From contig NZ_SHKN01000001.1 in NCBI RefSeq assembly GCF_004217115.1, forward strand, positions 248,001 through 312,000: a DNA stretch of 64,000 nt, given 5' to 3'. The stretch's first letter is position 1. The number at the start of each line of letters is the position of its first letter. The position numbers and the translations under genes were made by a program. Below, piece by piece: positions 54,688-63,561 of the stretch. Source of the DNA: Ancylomarina subtilis (lineage in GTDB: Bacteria > Bacteroidota > Bacteroidia > Bacteroidales > Marinifilaceae). The notes under the pieces were generated by a model. That model was given only the letters and a program-made list of their open reading frames with translations. It was not told the origin of the DNA and did no database searches.

Positions 54688-54715
54688 AATGCCAGCCTTG
54701 GGGTTGGCATTTTTT
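54688..54715 (+). terminator. Rho-independent terminator of the men operon
   Basis: ATGCCAGCC pairs with GGTTGGCAT (one G-U) around TTGG, followed by TTTTT. Confidence 0.93.
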
Positions 54716-54786
54716 GTTGGCGTATGTCGTTCGCATGTTTGTTCAAATTCACTATTTTTAGATGTTAGTTCAAAATAAATTAAGTC

Positions 54787-55278
54787 ATGGATATTCGCTT
54801 AGCTCAAACCTCCGATCTGGAAGCAATCAATACAATCTATAATCAAGCCGTGCTTGCCCGATATTGTACGGCAGATCTTGATTCCATTAGCATGCGCGAA
54901 CGGGAAATATGGTTTCAAACGCATTCTGAGGAAAATTATCCTGTATTTGTGGGTGAGGAAAGTGGGGAGGTGGTGGCTTGGTTTTCATTTTCTGCCTGGC
55001 GATCGGGACGACGTGCTTTGGTTCAAACGGCTGAAGTTAGTTATTACATACACGATCAGCATTTTCGAAAAGGTTATGCCAGCCAATTGATGTCTTTTGC
55101 CCTGACTAAGGCTCCAGAGCTCGGATTTAAGAATTTGTTTGCCATTCTTTTGGAACCCAATATCGCAAGTATAAAGCTTCTTGAAAAATTTGGATTCGAA
55201 TTGTGGGGGAGGCTGGTTGATGTGGCTGAAATTGATGGTGAAGTTTGTAGTCAACGTATTTATGGGCGACAAGTTTAG
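54787..55278 (+). CDS. GNAT N-acetyltransferase, phosphinothricin/Met-sulfoximine acetyltransferase-like
   Basis: A 163-residue GNAT protein: MDIRLAQTSDLEAINTIYNQAV, a central strand pair AEVSYYIHDQHFRKGYASQL with the acetyl-CoA loop (here RKGYAS), and the late NIASIKLLEKFGFELWGRL signature of the bar/pat/MddA group. That group acetylates methionine sulfoximine, sulfone or phosphinothricin, but many members have other amine substrates, so the call stays at the subfamily level. Monocistronic. Confidence 0.9.
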   Translation: MDIRLAQTSDLEAINTIYNQAVLARYCTADLDSISMREREIWFQTHSEENYPVFVGEESGEVVAWFSFSAWRSGRRALVQTAEVSYYIHDQHFRKGYASQLMSFALTKAPELGFKNLFAILLEPNIASIKLLEKFGFELWGRLVDVAEIDGEVCSQRIYGRQV

Positions 55279-55289
55279 ATCATAAGAAA

Positions 55290-55313
55290 GCACTCCCCAA
55301 TTAAGGAGAGTGC
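55290..55313. terminator. Hairpin between the GNAT and DUF4177-like genes
   Basis: GCACTC pairs with GAGTGC, and after one bulged A two more C-G pairs extend the stem. T-runs are short on both sides, so terminator function is uncertain. Confidence 0.45.
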
Positions 55314-55319
55314 GTTGAA

Positions 55320-55538
55320 TTAGTTCTTTGCTCTTTTGAAAAAAGCGGTATAGGCAACAGTGTGCGAACATACACCAATACCGAAAAGAATAAAGCCGCC
55401 ATCGAGTTTAGGTTCTACCTTTACCAATTCCCATCCTTCCTCACCAAGTTTATCAAATTCGATATTGATATCTTTAGGTAAGCCTGTATTAGTCCATTTT
55501 CGAGCATTGATATAAACAATTTTATATTCCGATTTCAT
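55320..55538 (-). CDS. DUF4177-like small protein
   Basis: A 72-residue protein: KSEYKIVYINARKW, then FDKLGEEGWELVKVEPKLDG, and a closing strand VAYTAFFKRAKN. The LGxEGWELV pattern is the hallmark of DUF4177. Function unknown. Minus-strand, upstream end facing the XRE gene 76 bp away, possibly on the same transcript. Confidence 0.82.
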   Translation of the reverse strand: MKSEYKIVYINARKWTNTGLPKDINIEFDKLGEEGWELVKVEPKLDGGFILFGIGVCSHTVAYTAFFKRAKN

Positions 55539-55614
55539 ATTATTAATCTTTTTTTTGATTTATCAATAAAAATAATGAAATATCAACAATAAAGATGAAA
55601 ATTGTTAAATGATT

Positions 55615-55815
55615 TTATTCTCCTTCTTCTAATTCAAAGATGTCACCAACAGCTGTCTCAAAATAGCGAGCCATTTTTAATGCTAATAGGGTAGAAGGAA
55701 TAAATTTCCCTTTCTCTATGGCATTAATAGTTTGTCGTGAAACACCTATTTTTTCCGCAAGTGTTGCTTGAGTGATGTCCTTTTTTGCACGTTCAACTTT
55801 TAAATAGTTTTTCAT
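55615..55815 (-). CDS. XRE-family HTH transcription regulator
   Basis: A 66-residue regulator consisting of one HTH_3 domain: RAKKDITQATLAEKIGVSRQ with recognition helix TINAIEKGK, then LKMARYFETAVGDIFELEEGE. It ends a three-gene unit, 5 bp after a membrane-protein gene. Single-domain XRE proteins of this type commonly pair with small multi-pass membrane proteins; here it likely autoregulates the unit. Confidence 0.93.
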   Translation of the reverse strand: MKNYLKVERAKKDITQATLAEKIGVSRQTINAIEKGKFIPSTLLALKMARYFETAVGDIFELEEGE

Positions 55816-55820
55816 ATCTT

Positions 55821-56324
55821 TTAATCCTCCAATGCTATTTCTTCTTCAGAGAATTCTACGTTTTTATTATGTCTGAAAACAATCACGTATATTATAAGTT
55901 GGAGCTGTAAAATGTATATGCCATCCAGTTGATAATTGGATGATATGAGTTTTACTACAGCGTAAATTAACCATGATGCCAATAGCGATTGAAAGATACT
56001 CTTTAATCTGATGTGTTGAATATATTCATCATCTATTTTCTCTTTTGAAAACAGATACAATACAAATCCACTTATAGAAAAGAACAAACTGATCATGATA
56101 TACATGTTATATGTCTCTTTTGTTAAATTTGGGTTGATGTTAGGATCTGGGTGTGTAATTTCTGATTTTCCGGCTAATCCTCTTGCAAAGTTACTGCCTT
56201 CCGTAAAACTTTTTATAAAAGACTCACTGTGCACATCGATTTCACCAATAAATGAAAAGATAATGGCTATTACGACGAATAGGATTCCAATTAATTTAAA
56301 ATAGTTTGGTAGGTATGTTTTCAT
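55821..56324 (-). CDS. Four-helix membrane protein, paralogue 1 (paired with XRE regulator)
   Basis: A 167-residue protein with about four transmembrane helices: IGILFVVIAIIFSFIGEID, a large extracellular loop (residues 30-70), ISLFFSISGFVLYLFSKEK, then two more. The sequence is closely related to the next gene upstream (MKTYLP-YFK-IGIL start; SLFFSI-GF-LYLFSKEKI-DE; DGIYILQ-QLI-YVI-FR). No named family is certain, though the layout resembles DUF2975/DUF2178-type XRE-partner membrane proteins. Probably senses or modulates membrane state; function unknown. Confidence 0.78.
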   Translation of the reverse strand: MKTYLPNYFKLIGILFVVIAIIFSFIGEIDVHSESFIKSFTEGSNFARGLAGKSEITHPDPNINPNLTKETYNMYIMISLFFSISGFVLYLFSKEKIDDEYIQHIRLKSIFQSLLASWLIYAVVKLISSNYQLDGIYILQLQLIIYVIVFRHNKNVEFSEEEIALED

Positions 56325-56341
56325 GTCAAATAGTCTTTTTA

Positions 56342-56830
56342 TTAAACCTCGGTTTCTAAATCAAGTTCATTATTCTTATTGCGTCGGAAAAGAATGACAT
56401 ATACAATGAGTTGCATTTGTAAGATATAGATGCCATCCATTGGAATAATGCTTGAAAAAACTTTAGCTGTACCATAAATTATCCAAGAGACAATAAATGC
56501 CTGAAGCATTGATTTTAATCTTAAGTGTTGCATAAATTCATCATTAATTTTTTCTTTTGAAAAGAGATATAAGATAAACCCTGTTATGGAAAAGAATAAA
56601 CTAATATTAACATACATTTCAGATTCCTCTTTTGATAAATATGGTTCGATGCTTGGGGCTTCTATTACGGACTCTCCATATAAGCCTTGTGATTGATTAC
56701 TTCCATTAGTCCATCCTTCTACAAAGCCTTTTCTAATATCGTCGATTCCACCAGTAATGGATAAAATCATAGCGGCTAGGACCAATAAAATTCCAATTCG
56801 TTTAAAATAATGTGGTAAGTAGGTTTTCAT
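56342..56830 (-). CDS. Four-helix membrane protein, paralogue 2
   Basis: A 162-residue tandem duplicate of the downstream gene, with the same start, helix order and C-terminal FRRNKNNELDLE tail. The extracellular loop (residues 30-75) has diverged most and keeps a GLYGES where paralogue 1 has GLAGKS. Its stop codon is 17 bp before the paralogue's start. It is the first gene of the three-gene unit ending in the XRE regulator. Function unknown. Confidence 0.78.
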   Translation of the reverse strand: MKTYLPHYFKRIGILLVLAAMILSITGGIDDIRKGFVEGWTNGSNQSQGLYGESVIEAPSIEPYLSKEESEMYVNISLFFSITGFILYLFSKEKINDEFMQHLRLKSMLQAFIVSWIIYGTAKVFSSIIPMDGIYILQMQLIVYVILFRRNKNNELDLETEV

Positions 56831-57072
56831 AAAATATTTAGGTTTCTAATTATGTATTTGATTAATGATTATTCAAATGTAAACTAAACTTTACAAATAG
56901 ACAACTCTAGATGCCAAAAAGTTTTGTTTGTGCGACTATTGGCTGATATTATTTGAATATATTATCTTATATGAATAGCTGATTGTCAAATGTTAAGAAG
57001 TTCTTAAAGAGCTTCTGAAGTTTTGAAATCTGACTGACTTGTTTTATTTTAGATTAATTAAAAATAAACAAA

Positions 57073-57528
57073 ATGGGACGATTCATATTAGGATCATTAT
57101 TATTGATGGTATCAATAATAACAAACGGACAGAAGGTGATGACAAAAGGGAATTATAATAAATTGACTGAGGAAGAGAAACGCGTCATCCTCTATAAGGG
57201 AACAGAATATCCTCATACAGGAAAATACGTCAATCATAAGGAAAAAGGGGTATATGTGTGTAAGCAATGTAATTTGCCTTTATACCGCTCCAGTGACAAA
57301 TTCGATTCGCATTGTGGCTGGCCAAGTTTCGATGACGAAATAGAGGGGGCTGTCAAGCATTTGCCGGATGCCGATGGTAGACGTACTGAAATTGTGTGTG
57401 CTAATTGCGGTGGGCATTTGGGTCATGTTTTTATGAATGAAGGGTTCACTGAGAAAAACACCCGTCATTGTGTGAATTCAATTTCCTTAAAATTTATTCC
57501 AGCGGAAGAAAAAAAGAAAGATGAATGA
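57073..57528 (+). CDS. msrB: Exported peptide-methionine (R)-S-oxide reductase
   Basis: A 151-residue MsrB with N-terminal signal peptide ([19 protein letters not shown]), so it acts in the periplasm or on the outer membrane rather than in the cytosol. The zinc-binding cysteine pairs are CKQC and [12 protein letters not shown] is present, and the catalytic Cys lies in [11 protein letters not shown]. Reduces the R-epimer of methionine sulfoxide in oxidised envelope proteins. No MsrA partner is fused or adjacent. Confidence 0.95.
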   Translation: MGRFILGSLLLMVSIITNGQKVMTKGNYNKLTEEEKRVILYKGTEYPHTGKYVNHKEKGVYVCKQCNLPLYRSSDKFDSHCGWPSFDDEIEGAVKHLPDADGRRTEIVCANCGGHLGHVFMNEGFTEKNTRHCVNSISLKFIPAEEKKKDE

Positions 57529-57550
57529 TTTAGACTTTATTTTAACACTA

Positions 57551-57597
57551 AAAGAGGGGCAGCCAAAATAGCGTATTTGCTATCGACTGCCCCTTTA
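57551..57597. terminator. Bidirectional terminator between msrB and the aminopeptidase gene
   Basis: AGGGGCAG and CTGCCCCT form the outer stem of a hairpin flanked by AAA and TTT. Inner bases AATAGC/GCTATC add pairs. Confidence 0.82.
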
Positions 57598-57636
57598 TAG
57601 TATTCTCAATTTTCTGAAGAATTGAATCAATCCGGA

Positions 57637-59409
57637 TTAAATGGCTTGAGTCTTATTTTTAAGCCAGATTTGATGCTTCTCATCAAGATGAGGAGCCAGG
57701 CTGTTGTATACTTTTTGATGATAGAGGTTGAGCCAGTTCTTTTCTGTTTCGCTTAATAGATCTAAATTCAAAGCTTTGGTATCAAAAGGGAAAAGAGTGA
57801 GTGTTTCAAACTCTAAAAATTCACCATATTCGGTATTTAGTTTTTCTTTGCAAAGAATTAAATTCTCGTGACGTATACCATAAGCACCTTCCTTATAGAA
57901 ACCGGGTTCGTTTGAACTTATCATTCCGGGTAAAATTGTTTGCTCTTTTAGTTCCTGGCGGATGCTCTGCGGTCCTTCGTGAACATTTAAGAAACAGCCA
58001 ACGCCATGTCCGGTTCCGTGTCCGTAATTCTTGCCGTATTTCCAAAGTGCCTGACGAGCCAAAATATCGATATTGCAACCACGAGTCCCTTTAGGAAATA
58101 CAGCCAAACTCATTTGAATCATACCTTTTAGGACTAAGGTAAAATCCAATTTCTCTTCCTGTGTTAATTCTCCAAGAGAAGTTGTACGTGTAATATCGGT
58201 CGTTCCATTCATATACTGACCACCTGAATCGATCAGAAGAATTCCTTCCGCTTTAATTTCACAGTCGGTTTCTGCTGTGGTCGAATAGTGAGGAGAAGCG
58301 CCATGTGCCTTATAGCCAACAATACTACTGAAACTTTCCCCCATAAAATGTTTTTGTTGAGATCTAAAGTTTTTGAGTTGATCCATTAGGGTAAATTCAG
58401 TTATTTTGATTTTACCAAGATTCTCTTCAAGCCAACAGAAAAATTGAGTTAAAGCGACTCCGTCTTGAACCATCGCATCTTTCATCCCCTTAATCTCAGT
58501 GGCATTCTTTTGGCTTTTCAACAGTTGTGAAGGATTTTCTCTTTCAATGATATTGGCCGTAATTGATCGGTAGATTTTTAAATTACTGCGATTGCTATCG
58601 AGGAGTACATTTTCAGAGCTGGGTAGTTCCTCCAGATCGTTGCATATTTGCTTATAATCAGTAATTTCAACGCCATCACTTTTCAGACTCAGAATACATT
58701 CATTGTCTAGTTTCTCTTGATCGAGATAGAGGTAACAATCCTCTTCACTAATCAAAGCGTATGCTATAGCAACAGGATTGAAGTCAACATCTTGTCCTCT
58801 AAGATTAAAAATCCATGCGATATCGTCAAGACTTCCTACGAAATGATGTTTGGCATCAAGTCGACGCATTTCTTCACGGATGGTGGTAAGTTTTTCTTTA
58901 CGAGATTGACCTGCAAATTCAACCGGATATTCAAATATCTTTTGTTTGGGAAGACTTGGTCGATCGTTCCAAATTTCATTTATCAGATCTTCATCTTCAT
59001 AAATATGAATAGATAAGTCAGCAAGTGCATTTTTCAGTTCTTTAGTCTGAGCGATAGAAAAACAAGTCCCATCGAAACCAATATTAGTTTCATATTCTAA
59101 TTCTGAAACCAACCATTCGTACTGGTTTAGAACGCCAGGCACTCCCATTTTGAAAAGTTGAATACCGCTTCCCTCAAGTTGTTTTTCTGCTTGTAAAAAA
59201 TAACGGGAGTCTGTCCATAGCCCAGCTTTATCTTTGGTAATAATAATAGTTCCGGCAGAACCTGTAAAACCGGATATCCATTGACGGGCTGTCCAATACT
59301 CCGGAACATATTCACTCATGTGTGGATCGGAGCTTGTGATGATGTAAGCGTGGATTTCTTTTTCTTCCATCAGAGAACGCAATGCATTCACTCTTTCAAA
59401 AATGGTCAT
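57637..59409 (-). CDS. Aminopeptidase P family protein (M24B, three-domain form)
   Basis: A 590-residue Xaa-Pro aminopeptidase of the long three-domain type. Two creatinase-N-like domains (1-130 and about 150-300) precede the M24 pita-bread domain (about 310-530). Dinuclear metal ligands are recognisable: DSGGQYMNGTTDITRT (two Asp), HGTGHGVGCF (His), ISSNEPGFY (Glu) and RHENLI (Glu). A C-terminal M24 tail (about 535-590) follows. Removes N-terminal residues preceding proline. No signal peptide, hence cytosolic. Monocistronic. Confidence 0.95.
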   Translation of the reverse strand: MTIFERVNALRSLMEEKEIHAYIITSSDPHMSEYVPEYWTARQWISGFTGSAGTIIITKDKAGLWTDSRYFLQAEKQLEGSGIQLFKMGVPGVLNQYEWLVSELEYETNIGFDGTCFSIAQTKELKNALADLSIHIYEDEDLINEIWNDRPSLPKQKIFEYPVEFAGQSRKEKLTTIREEMRRLDAKHHFVGSLDDIAWIFNLRGQDVDFNPVAIAYALISEEDCYLYLDQEKLDNECILSLKSDGVEITDYKQICNDLEELPSSENVLLDSNRSNLKIYRSITANIIERENPSQLLKSQKNATEIKGMKDAMVQDGVALTQFFCWLEENLGKIKITEFTLMDQLKNFRSQQKHFMGESFSSIVGYKAHGASPHYSTTAETDCEIKAEGILLIDSGGQYMNGTTDITRTTSLGELTQEEKLDFTLVLKGMIQMSLAVFPKGTRGCNIDILARQALWKYGKNYGHGTGHGVGCFLNVHEGPQSIRQELKEQTILPGMISSNEPGFYKEGAYGIRHENLILCKEKLNTEYGEFLEFETLTLFPFDTKALNLDLLSETEKNWLNLYHQKVYNSLAPHLDEKHQIWLKNKTQAI

Positions 59410-59540
59410 AATTGAGTTTAATTATTGTTTATTCGTTAAAAATACGATTAAAGCTATTTATGCACCCAATAAAGCAGCTTAAATTTCATAATAATATGAT
59501 TTTTCCTTGAAATTATGAGAAAAAAAGACTGAGTGAAAAC

Positions 59541-59572
59541 AAAAAATCCCTCTTTCTGCTTAGAAAGAGGGA
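59541..59572 (-). terminator. Terminator of the sigma-factor operon
   Basis: On the minus strand TCCCTCTTTCT pairs perfectly with AGAAAGAGGGA around a 4-nt loop, followed by TTTTTT. Confidence 0.93.
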
Positions 59573-59591
59573 CGAAATATATTATAAAGTT

Positions 59592-60653
59592 TTATTTTAA
59601 ACTGATGTTGCCATATTTACTCATGATATAGACTTTGGCTTCAGGAGATGTTTTTTCTCCAACAAGCACCTTAATTCTGGATTCTGAATTATCCTTGAAT
59701 TCTTCGATTACTTGTGATTCGGTTGGGTAACTGATACCACAATATTTAGTCTCTGCTTCGAGCATATAGGATGCCTCTTCAGCAATAATTATACGACAAG
59801 GTACGTATTGGTTATCGACCTTAATTGTCTCAAAATTAGCAGAAACATTGTCGACTTTGCAATTGCCATATCTCAAGTTTAAATCGAGACTTCGGCTTAC
59901 ATTTCCAATCTTAATGTCAGAATATTGTCCTTTACTTACAAATACTGATTCTGTGTTTGCCACATCAATTGCGTCGTATTTTGAATCTGCAATCAACGAC
60001 AAGTTATTGTCTACATGCAGTTTTGAAAAACGGCTAACAACAACAAGGGCTTCGCTGGTTCCAATATTCATTTTTGAATATTTCAAGGTTAGTTTTGTGC
60101 GATTACATTCATTTATTGTTGCTTTGGCATACGAAAGATTAATGCTACTCAAAGGTTTTTCGTTAGGATAAAGGAACTTCTCAGCTAGTAAGTTGCCATA
60201 ACTCAAATTGATGTTAGTTTTTGCTGTAACTGTGTTGATATAGATATCCCCAAATTTATTATTCAAAGAAATTTGCATATAAGCCGGCATAAATACCTCA
60301 TAGTCGATACTGAATTTATTACCTGTTTTAAAGGACTTTTCCATCTCGGTAAATGCCATAATGGTTTCACCTATTTGATCCATATTGATATCAATCCCCT
60401 TGAATAAGCTCTCTGCTTTTGCTTCGTTAGAAGCATGGACAGTGATAGTCGTTTTTATAATGACAGAATCAACGTCCCAGTTTTTGATTTCAATATCACC
60501 ATATTTGTTTTCAATCGTTAATTGAGCCCCTTCTTTTACGGCATATTTCCCATCAAATATCTTTGTGTAATCATCCGAAGCATATAGCTGGTTACTTATG
60601 CCTATACATAAAAATAGTAGTAGTGCGGTAAGTTTTAATTGAGTTGTTTTCAT
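59592..60653 (-). CDS. DUF4097-like beta-helix protein
   Basis: A 353-residue secreted protein (signal peptide 1-25, NQLYAS). The rest is a run of short parallel strands of the DUF4097 putative-adhesin type: LTIENKYGDIEIKNWDVDSV near residue 45, then LNNKFGDIYINTV, INLSYGNLLAE, LNLRYGNCKVDNV. Repeats of YGxI/YGNxxxx spaced about 20 residues suggest a beta-helix. It is downstream of the sigma and anti-sigma-like genes, so it is a likely target or partner of that circuit. Confidence 0.82.
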   Translation of the reverse strand: MKTTQLKLTALLLFLCIGISNQLYASDDYTKIFDGKYAVKEGAQLTIENKYGDIEIKNWDVDSVIIKTTITVHASNEAKAESLFKGIDINMDQIGETIMAFTEMEKSFKTGNKFSIDYEVFMPAYMQISLNNKFGDIYINTVTAKTNINLSYGNLLAEKFLYPNEKPLSSINLSYAKATINECNRTKLTLKYSKMNIGTSEALVVVSRFSKLHVDNNLSLIADSKYDAIDVANTESVFVSKGQYSDIKIGNVSRSLDLNLRYGNCKVDNVSANFETIKVDNQYVPCRIIIAEEASYMLEAETKYCGISYPTESQVIEEFKDNSESRIKVLVGEKTSPEAKVYIMSKYGNISLK

Positions 60654-60746
60654 CTGTTTATATTTTTATTATTCATTTGTTAGATGGAAGTCGCCAAATA
60701 AGACATTTTTCTGTTTGAGAAACGTCTTGTTGTGGCTCGTTTCATG

Positions 60747-61328
60747 CTAATAGATTTTTATTTGATTGATGTTTATTTTTTTACTGTTTAAAATATCTGC
60801 AAGAGGAATGTCTTGCTGGTTTACCAGGTAGAGTTGTTCAACAATTCTACGCAGGATATTGTTTTTGGCCTGAAAGTGTTCAATCATAGCCTGAATAATG
60901 CGTTCATCTTTAGGGTTGGCTCGGAGCTCTTTTTCCAGTTGTTCATAGAGTTGATCCATGCCTGCAAGGTCATTTTTTATTCTGTTTTGTTCCTGTATAT
61001 CCGATGATTTTGTTAATTGATCTATGATATCCAGTTGCTTGTTTATGTTTATTTTAAAATAGTTTTCTACTTCTTTATATTCAGGAGAAACTTGCCCCAG
61101 ACTAAAATGCTGCGGTTTGAAATCACGAAGCTGGTAAGTTGTCAGTCCTGCAACCATTAAAATAGTAACTGTTGCCGCTATTTTCATCAGATTATTCCAT
61201 TGCCATTTCGATTGGTTCTGATTATGGTCGTGCAATTTTTCTCTGAATCGATCGAAGTGATCGTTTTGAGGTTCTTCACTGTCGAAGTTCGCTCTATGTT
61301 GTTTTATTATTTGTTCGATATCTTTCAT
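60747..61328 (-). CDS. Probable anti-sigma-factor-like membrane protein
   Basis: A 193-residue protein. A polar N-terminus of about 50 residues (DIEQIIKQHRANFDSEE) is followed by one transmembrane helix (LMKIAATVTILMVAGLTTYQL, about 46-66) and a helical periplasmic C-terminus with coiled-coil-like heptads. The start overlaps the ECF sigma-factor stop by 4 bp, the classic sigma/anti-sigma arrangement. The sequence itself shows no ZAS motif (HxxxCxxC), so the anti-sigma role rests on position and topology. Confidence 0.75.
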   Translation of the reverse strand: MKDIEQIIKQHRANFDSEEPQNDHFDRFREKLHDHNQNQSKWQWNNLMKIAATVTILMVAGLTTYQLRDFKPQHFSLGQVSPEYKEVENYFKININKQLDIIDQLTKSSDIQEQNRIKNDLAGMDQLYEQLEKELRANPKDERIIQAMIEHFQAKNNILRRIVEQLYLVNQQDIPLADILNSKKININQIKIY

Positions 61329-61900
61329 TTGATTCTTTTTTTTAATGACTTGTCAGTTGTCTGACTTAATAGTTGAATCAATTTCTTTTTTGCTCTATTG
61401 TATTGTGAACGTGAAGTAGATGCTGAGATATTTAATATTTCTGCAATTTCTTCATGATCATAAGCTTCAATTAAATAGAGATTTAAAACAATACGGTAAC
61501 CAGAGGGAAGTTGCTCCATGGCCTGTTTGATTAAATCAATATTGTTTGTTGTAAATTCGTTCTTTTCAATTTCCTCTTCGCTAAGTTGATGGATCTTGTC
61601 ATCAATTGGCAAACAATCAATCTTATTCTTTTTTAGATAATCGAGTGCTTTGTTAACGACGATTCGTTTGAGCCAAGCTCCAAAACTAACCTCACCTTTG
61701 TAGGAACTTATTTTATCAAATGCCGATAAAAATGCTTCCTGCATTACATCTTCAGCTTCTTGTGTGTTATTTAATATACGCAGACATGAATTATACATGG
61801 CTTTGTAGTATAACTTGTAAATTTCGAACTGAGCCTTGGCATTGCCTTGGCGACAAGCATCGATTAAGTCCTGATGTATGTTTTGGTAATTGGAGCTCAT
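61325..61900 (-). CDS. ECF RNA polymerase sigma factor
   Basis: A 191-residue sigma-70 family protein of ECF type. Region 2 (about 25-95) has YNSCLRILNNTQEAEDVMQE for -10 recognition and AWLKRIVVNKALDYLKK. Region 4 (about 125-180) contains LPSGYRIVLNLYLIEAYDHE with helix-turn-helix EEIAEILNISASTSRSQYNR. The acidic linker carries QLSEEEIEKNEFT. It is first in the operon with the anti-sigma-like and DUF4097 genes, and autoregulation is likely. Confidence 0.96.
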   Translation of the reverse strand: MSSNYQNIHQDLIDACRQGNAKAQFEIYKLYYKAMYNSCLRILNNTQEAEDVMQEAFLSAFDKISSYKGEVSFGAWLKRIVVNKALDYLKKNKIDCLPIDDKIHQLSEEEIEKNEFTTNNIDLIKQAMEQLPSGYRIVLNLYLIEAYDHEEIAEILNISASTSRSQYNRAKKKLIQLLSQTTDKSLKKRIK

Positions 61901-62027
61901 TAATTATTTTCTAATCTAATGACGAATCAAGAATGCGAGTGTTGCATATTTTCTGCAATTGCAATCACTTTTTTTCAATTAGATAAATATCGGTAAATAA
62001 TATCAGATGTATGGTTCTGATATAAAT

Positions 62028-62060
62028 AATCCTGATCATTTATATAAAATGATCAGGATT
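62028..62060. terminator. Perfect 14-bp hairpin downstream of the CarboxypepD_reg gene
   Basis: AATCCTGATCATTT pairs with AAATGATCAGGATT around a 5-nt loop. There is no strong T-run on either side, so it is structured DNA with possible terminator activity. Confidence 0.6.
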
Positions 62061-62086
62061 ATAGGCTTAGATTTTAAGTTGAGGTA

Positions 62087-63307
62087 TTATTCAGCCCCAT
62101 CAAAAATGATATTATAGTTGTCCCAAAAGTTTTTATCGTACTCCATATTTTCGTAATAAGCCCGATTTTCAATCACCTCAGGATTCGTTGTTATGATTTT
62201 TGTAATCAGCATTTCAGCATTAACGTCCAATTCTTTCTTTTCACCGTTGCTTTTATTCTCAAGTTCGTGATGACGCCTGTAGTCGACATAACTTAAATAG
62301 TAATAGCCAAAATGTTCTTTGTAGGTTGAGCTGAAATCGTATTCAATTTTAACCGGTTTCCATTCTTGTTTTTCTGGATTCACATAAAAGCTTCGTCCCT
62401 GTGGTGAATAATTACTTGCTACCACATGAGTTTCATTTTTTATCACAGAGAAATCTTTCAGTTTGATATAAATTTTTCCTGAATAACTGGTCGCATAATA
62501 ATCGCCTGTATTACTCAGCAGGGGCTTTTTGCTTTTGTAGGCAATTACCCAAATTGAATCATTTTCATATTCGGTTACTCGATCAAGACTTAAGTCGTAG
62601 AAGTTCAGGTGGTTTTTATTGAGGATATTACCGCGGCTTCTGACGATATCCATTTCAAGAAGTTCATCCAGATAGGTTGATCCATCTGCTAACGAGTTGT
62701 TTTCAAAATTTTTTCTCACTTGCAAAAAGCGATAAGAACGCTCTTTGAATACTTTGTAGGCATTTTCGCGAACGTAACCCTTATTGTCATAAATTCGGAT
62801 GGCAGCTTCGCGTTTGCGTTCTAGGTTTTGATTTTCAGACTTTTCAGCACGGTAGTAGATGTCGTAGTTGAATGGTGTCTGCAAATAATTATCCGGAATT
62901 CGATCAATGGCATTTTTCAGCATTTTGATTAAAACCAAGGATTGGGCAGTTACTTCTACCTCGGCAATTTTATAATTAACAGGATTCAGTTGAATTCGAA
63001 GCGTGTCAACCTGGCTACAAGCATCAATACTTGAGTTGTATGTGGTGAATCCTACGGCTGATATTTGAATGGTCTTATCAGCGTACTGTCCCGGAACTTT
63101 AAGCTCAAAATAGCCATCGTAGTTTGTGGCAGCCCCAATATAAGTATCCTTAACACCAATATTAGCAAAAGGAATAGCTTGCTGGTTGACGGCATTTGTA
63201 AGTTGACCGATAATTCGAATGGTTTTTGTTTGTTCTTCTTCCTGAGCTTGACTGTATCCGAACGTACATGTTAGGATAAATAGTGCGAAAATAATTTTTT
63301 TAATCAT
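62087..63307 (-). CDS. CarboxypepD_reg-like domain outer-membrane-type protein
   Basis: A 406-residue exported protein with signal peptide (1-21, SQAQ). A CarboxypepD_reg-like beta-sandwich (about 30-115) has the typical IPFANIGVKDTYIGAATNYD start and NYKIAEVEVTA linker. The C-terminal part (about 120-400) is strand-rich, including FNYDIYYRAEKS and YYLSYVDYRRHHE. Related layouts occur in DUF5686-like proteins, but this one lacks the long barrel, so it is probably periplasmic or surface-associated. No plug domain, so not a TonB-dependent receptor. Function unknown. Confidence 0.83.
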   Translation of the reverse strand: MIKKIIFALFILTCTFGYSQAQEEEQTKTIRIIGQLTNAVNQQAIPFANIGVKDTYIGAATNYDGYFELKVPGQYADKTIQISAVGFTTYNSSIDACSQVDTLRIQLNPVNYKIAEVEVTAQSLVLIKMLKNAIDRIPDNYLQTPFNYDIYYRAEKSENQNLERKREAAIRIYDNKGYVRENAYKVFKERSYRFLQVRKNFENNSLADGSTYLDELLEMDIVRSRGNILNKNHLNFYDLSLDRVTEYENDSIWVIAYKSKKPLLSNTGDYYATSYSGKIYIKLKDFSVIKNETHVVASNYSPQGRSFYVNPEKQEWKPVKIEYDFSSTYKEHFGYYYLSYVDYRRHHELENKSNGEKKELDVNAEMLITKIITTNPEVIENRAYYENMEYDKNFWDNYNIIFDGAE

Positions 63308-63561
63308 ATGCTATTAATCTAAAGATGAGTCAATTTTGAAATCTTGGCTTTAAAATAGGATTTTGCTAACCACAAGAATTTTGCCAAGTATATTTGAAAA
63401 GCTAAAATAGGTAATTTCTAAATTATGGGAGAGTAAATTATCGAAAGAAATCTCAACGATTATCTTTATTAAGTTTATTTAACTTGTTATTGTACACAGA
63501 TAAATTGTAAATTGCACAATTCAAATATTAGGATTCCTACGATCTGAAAATACAACACATT

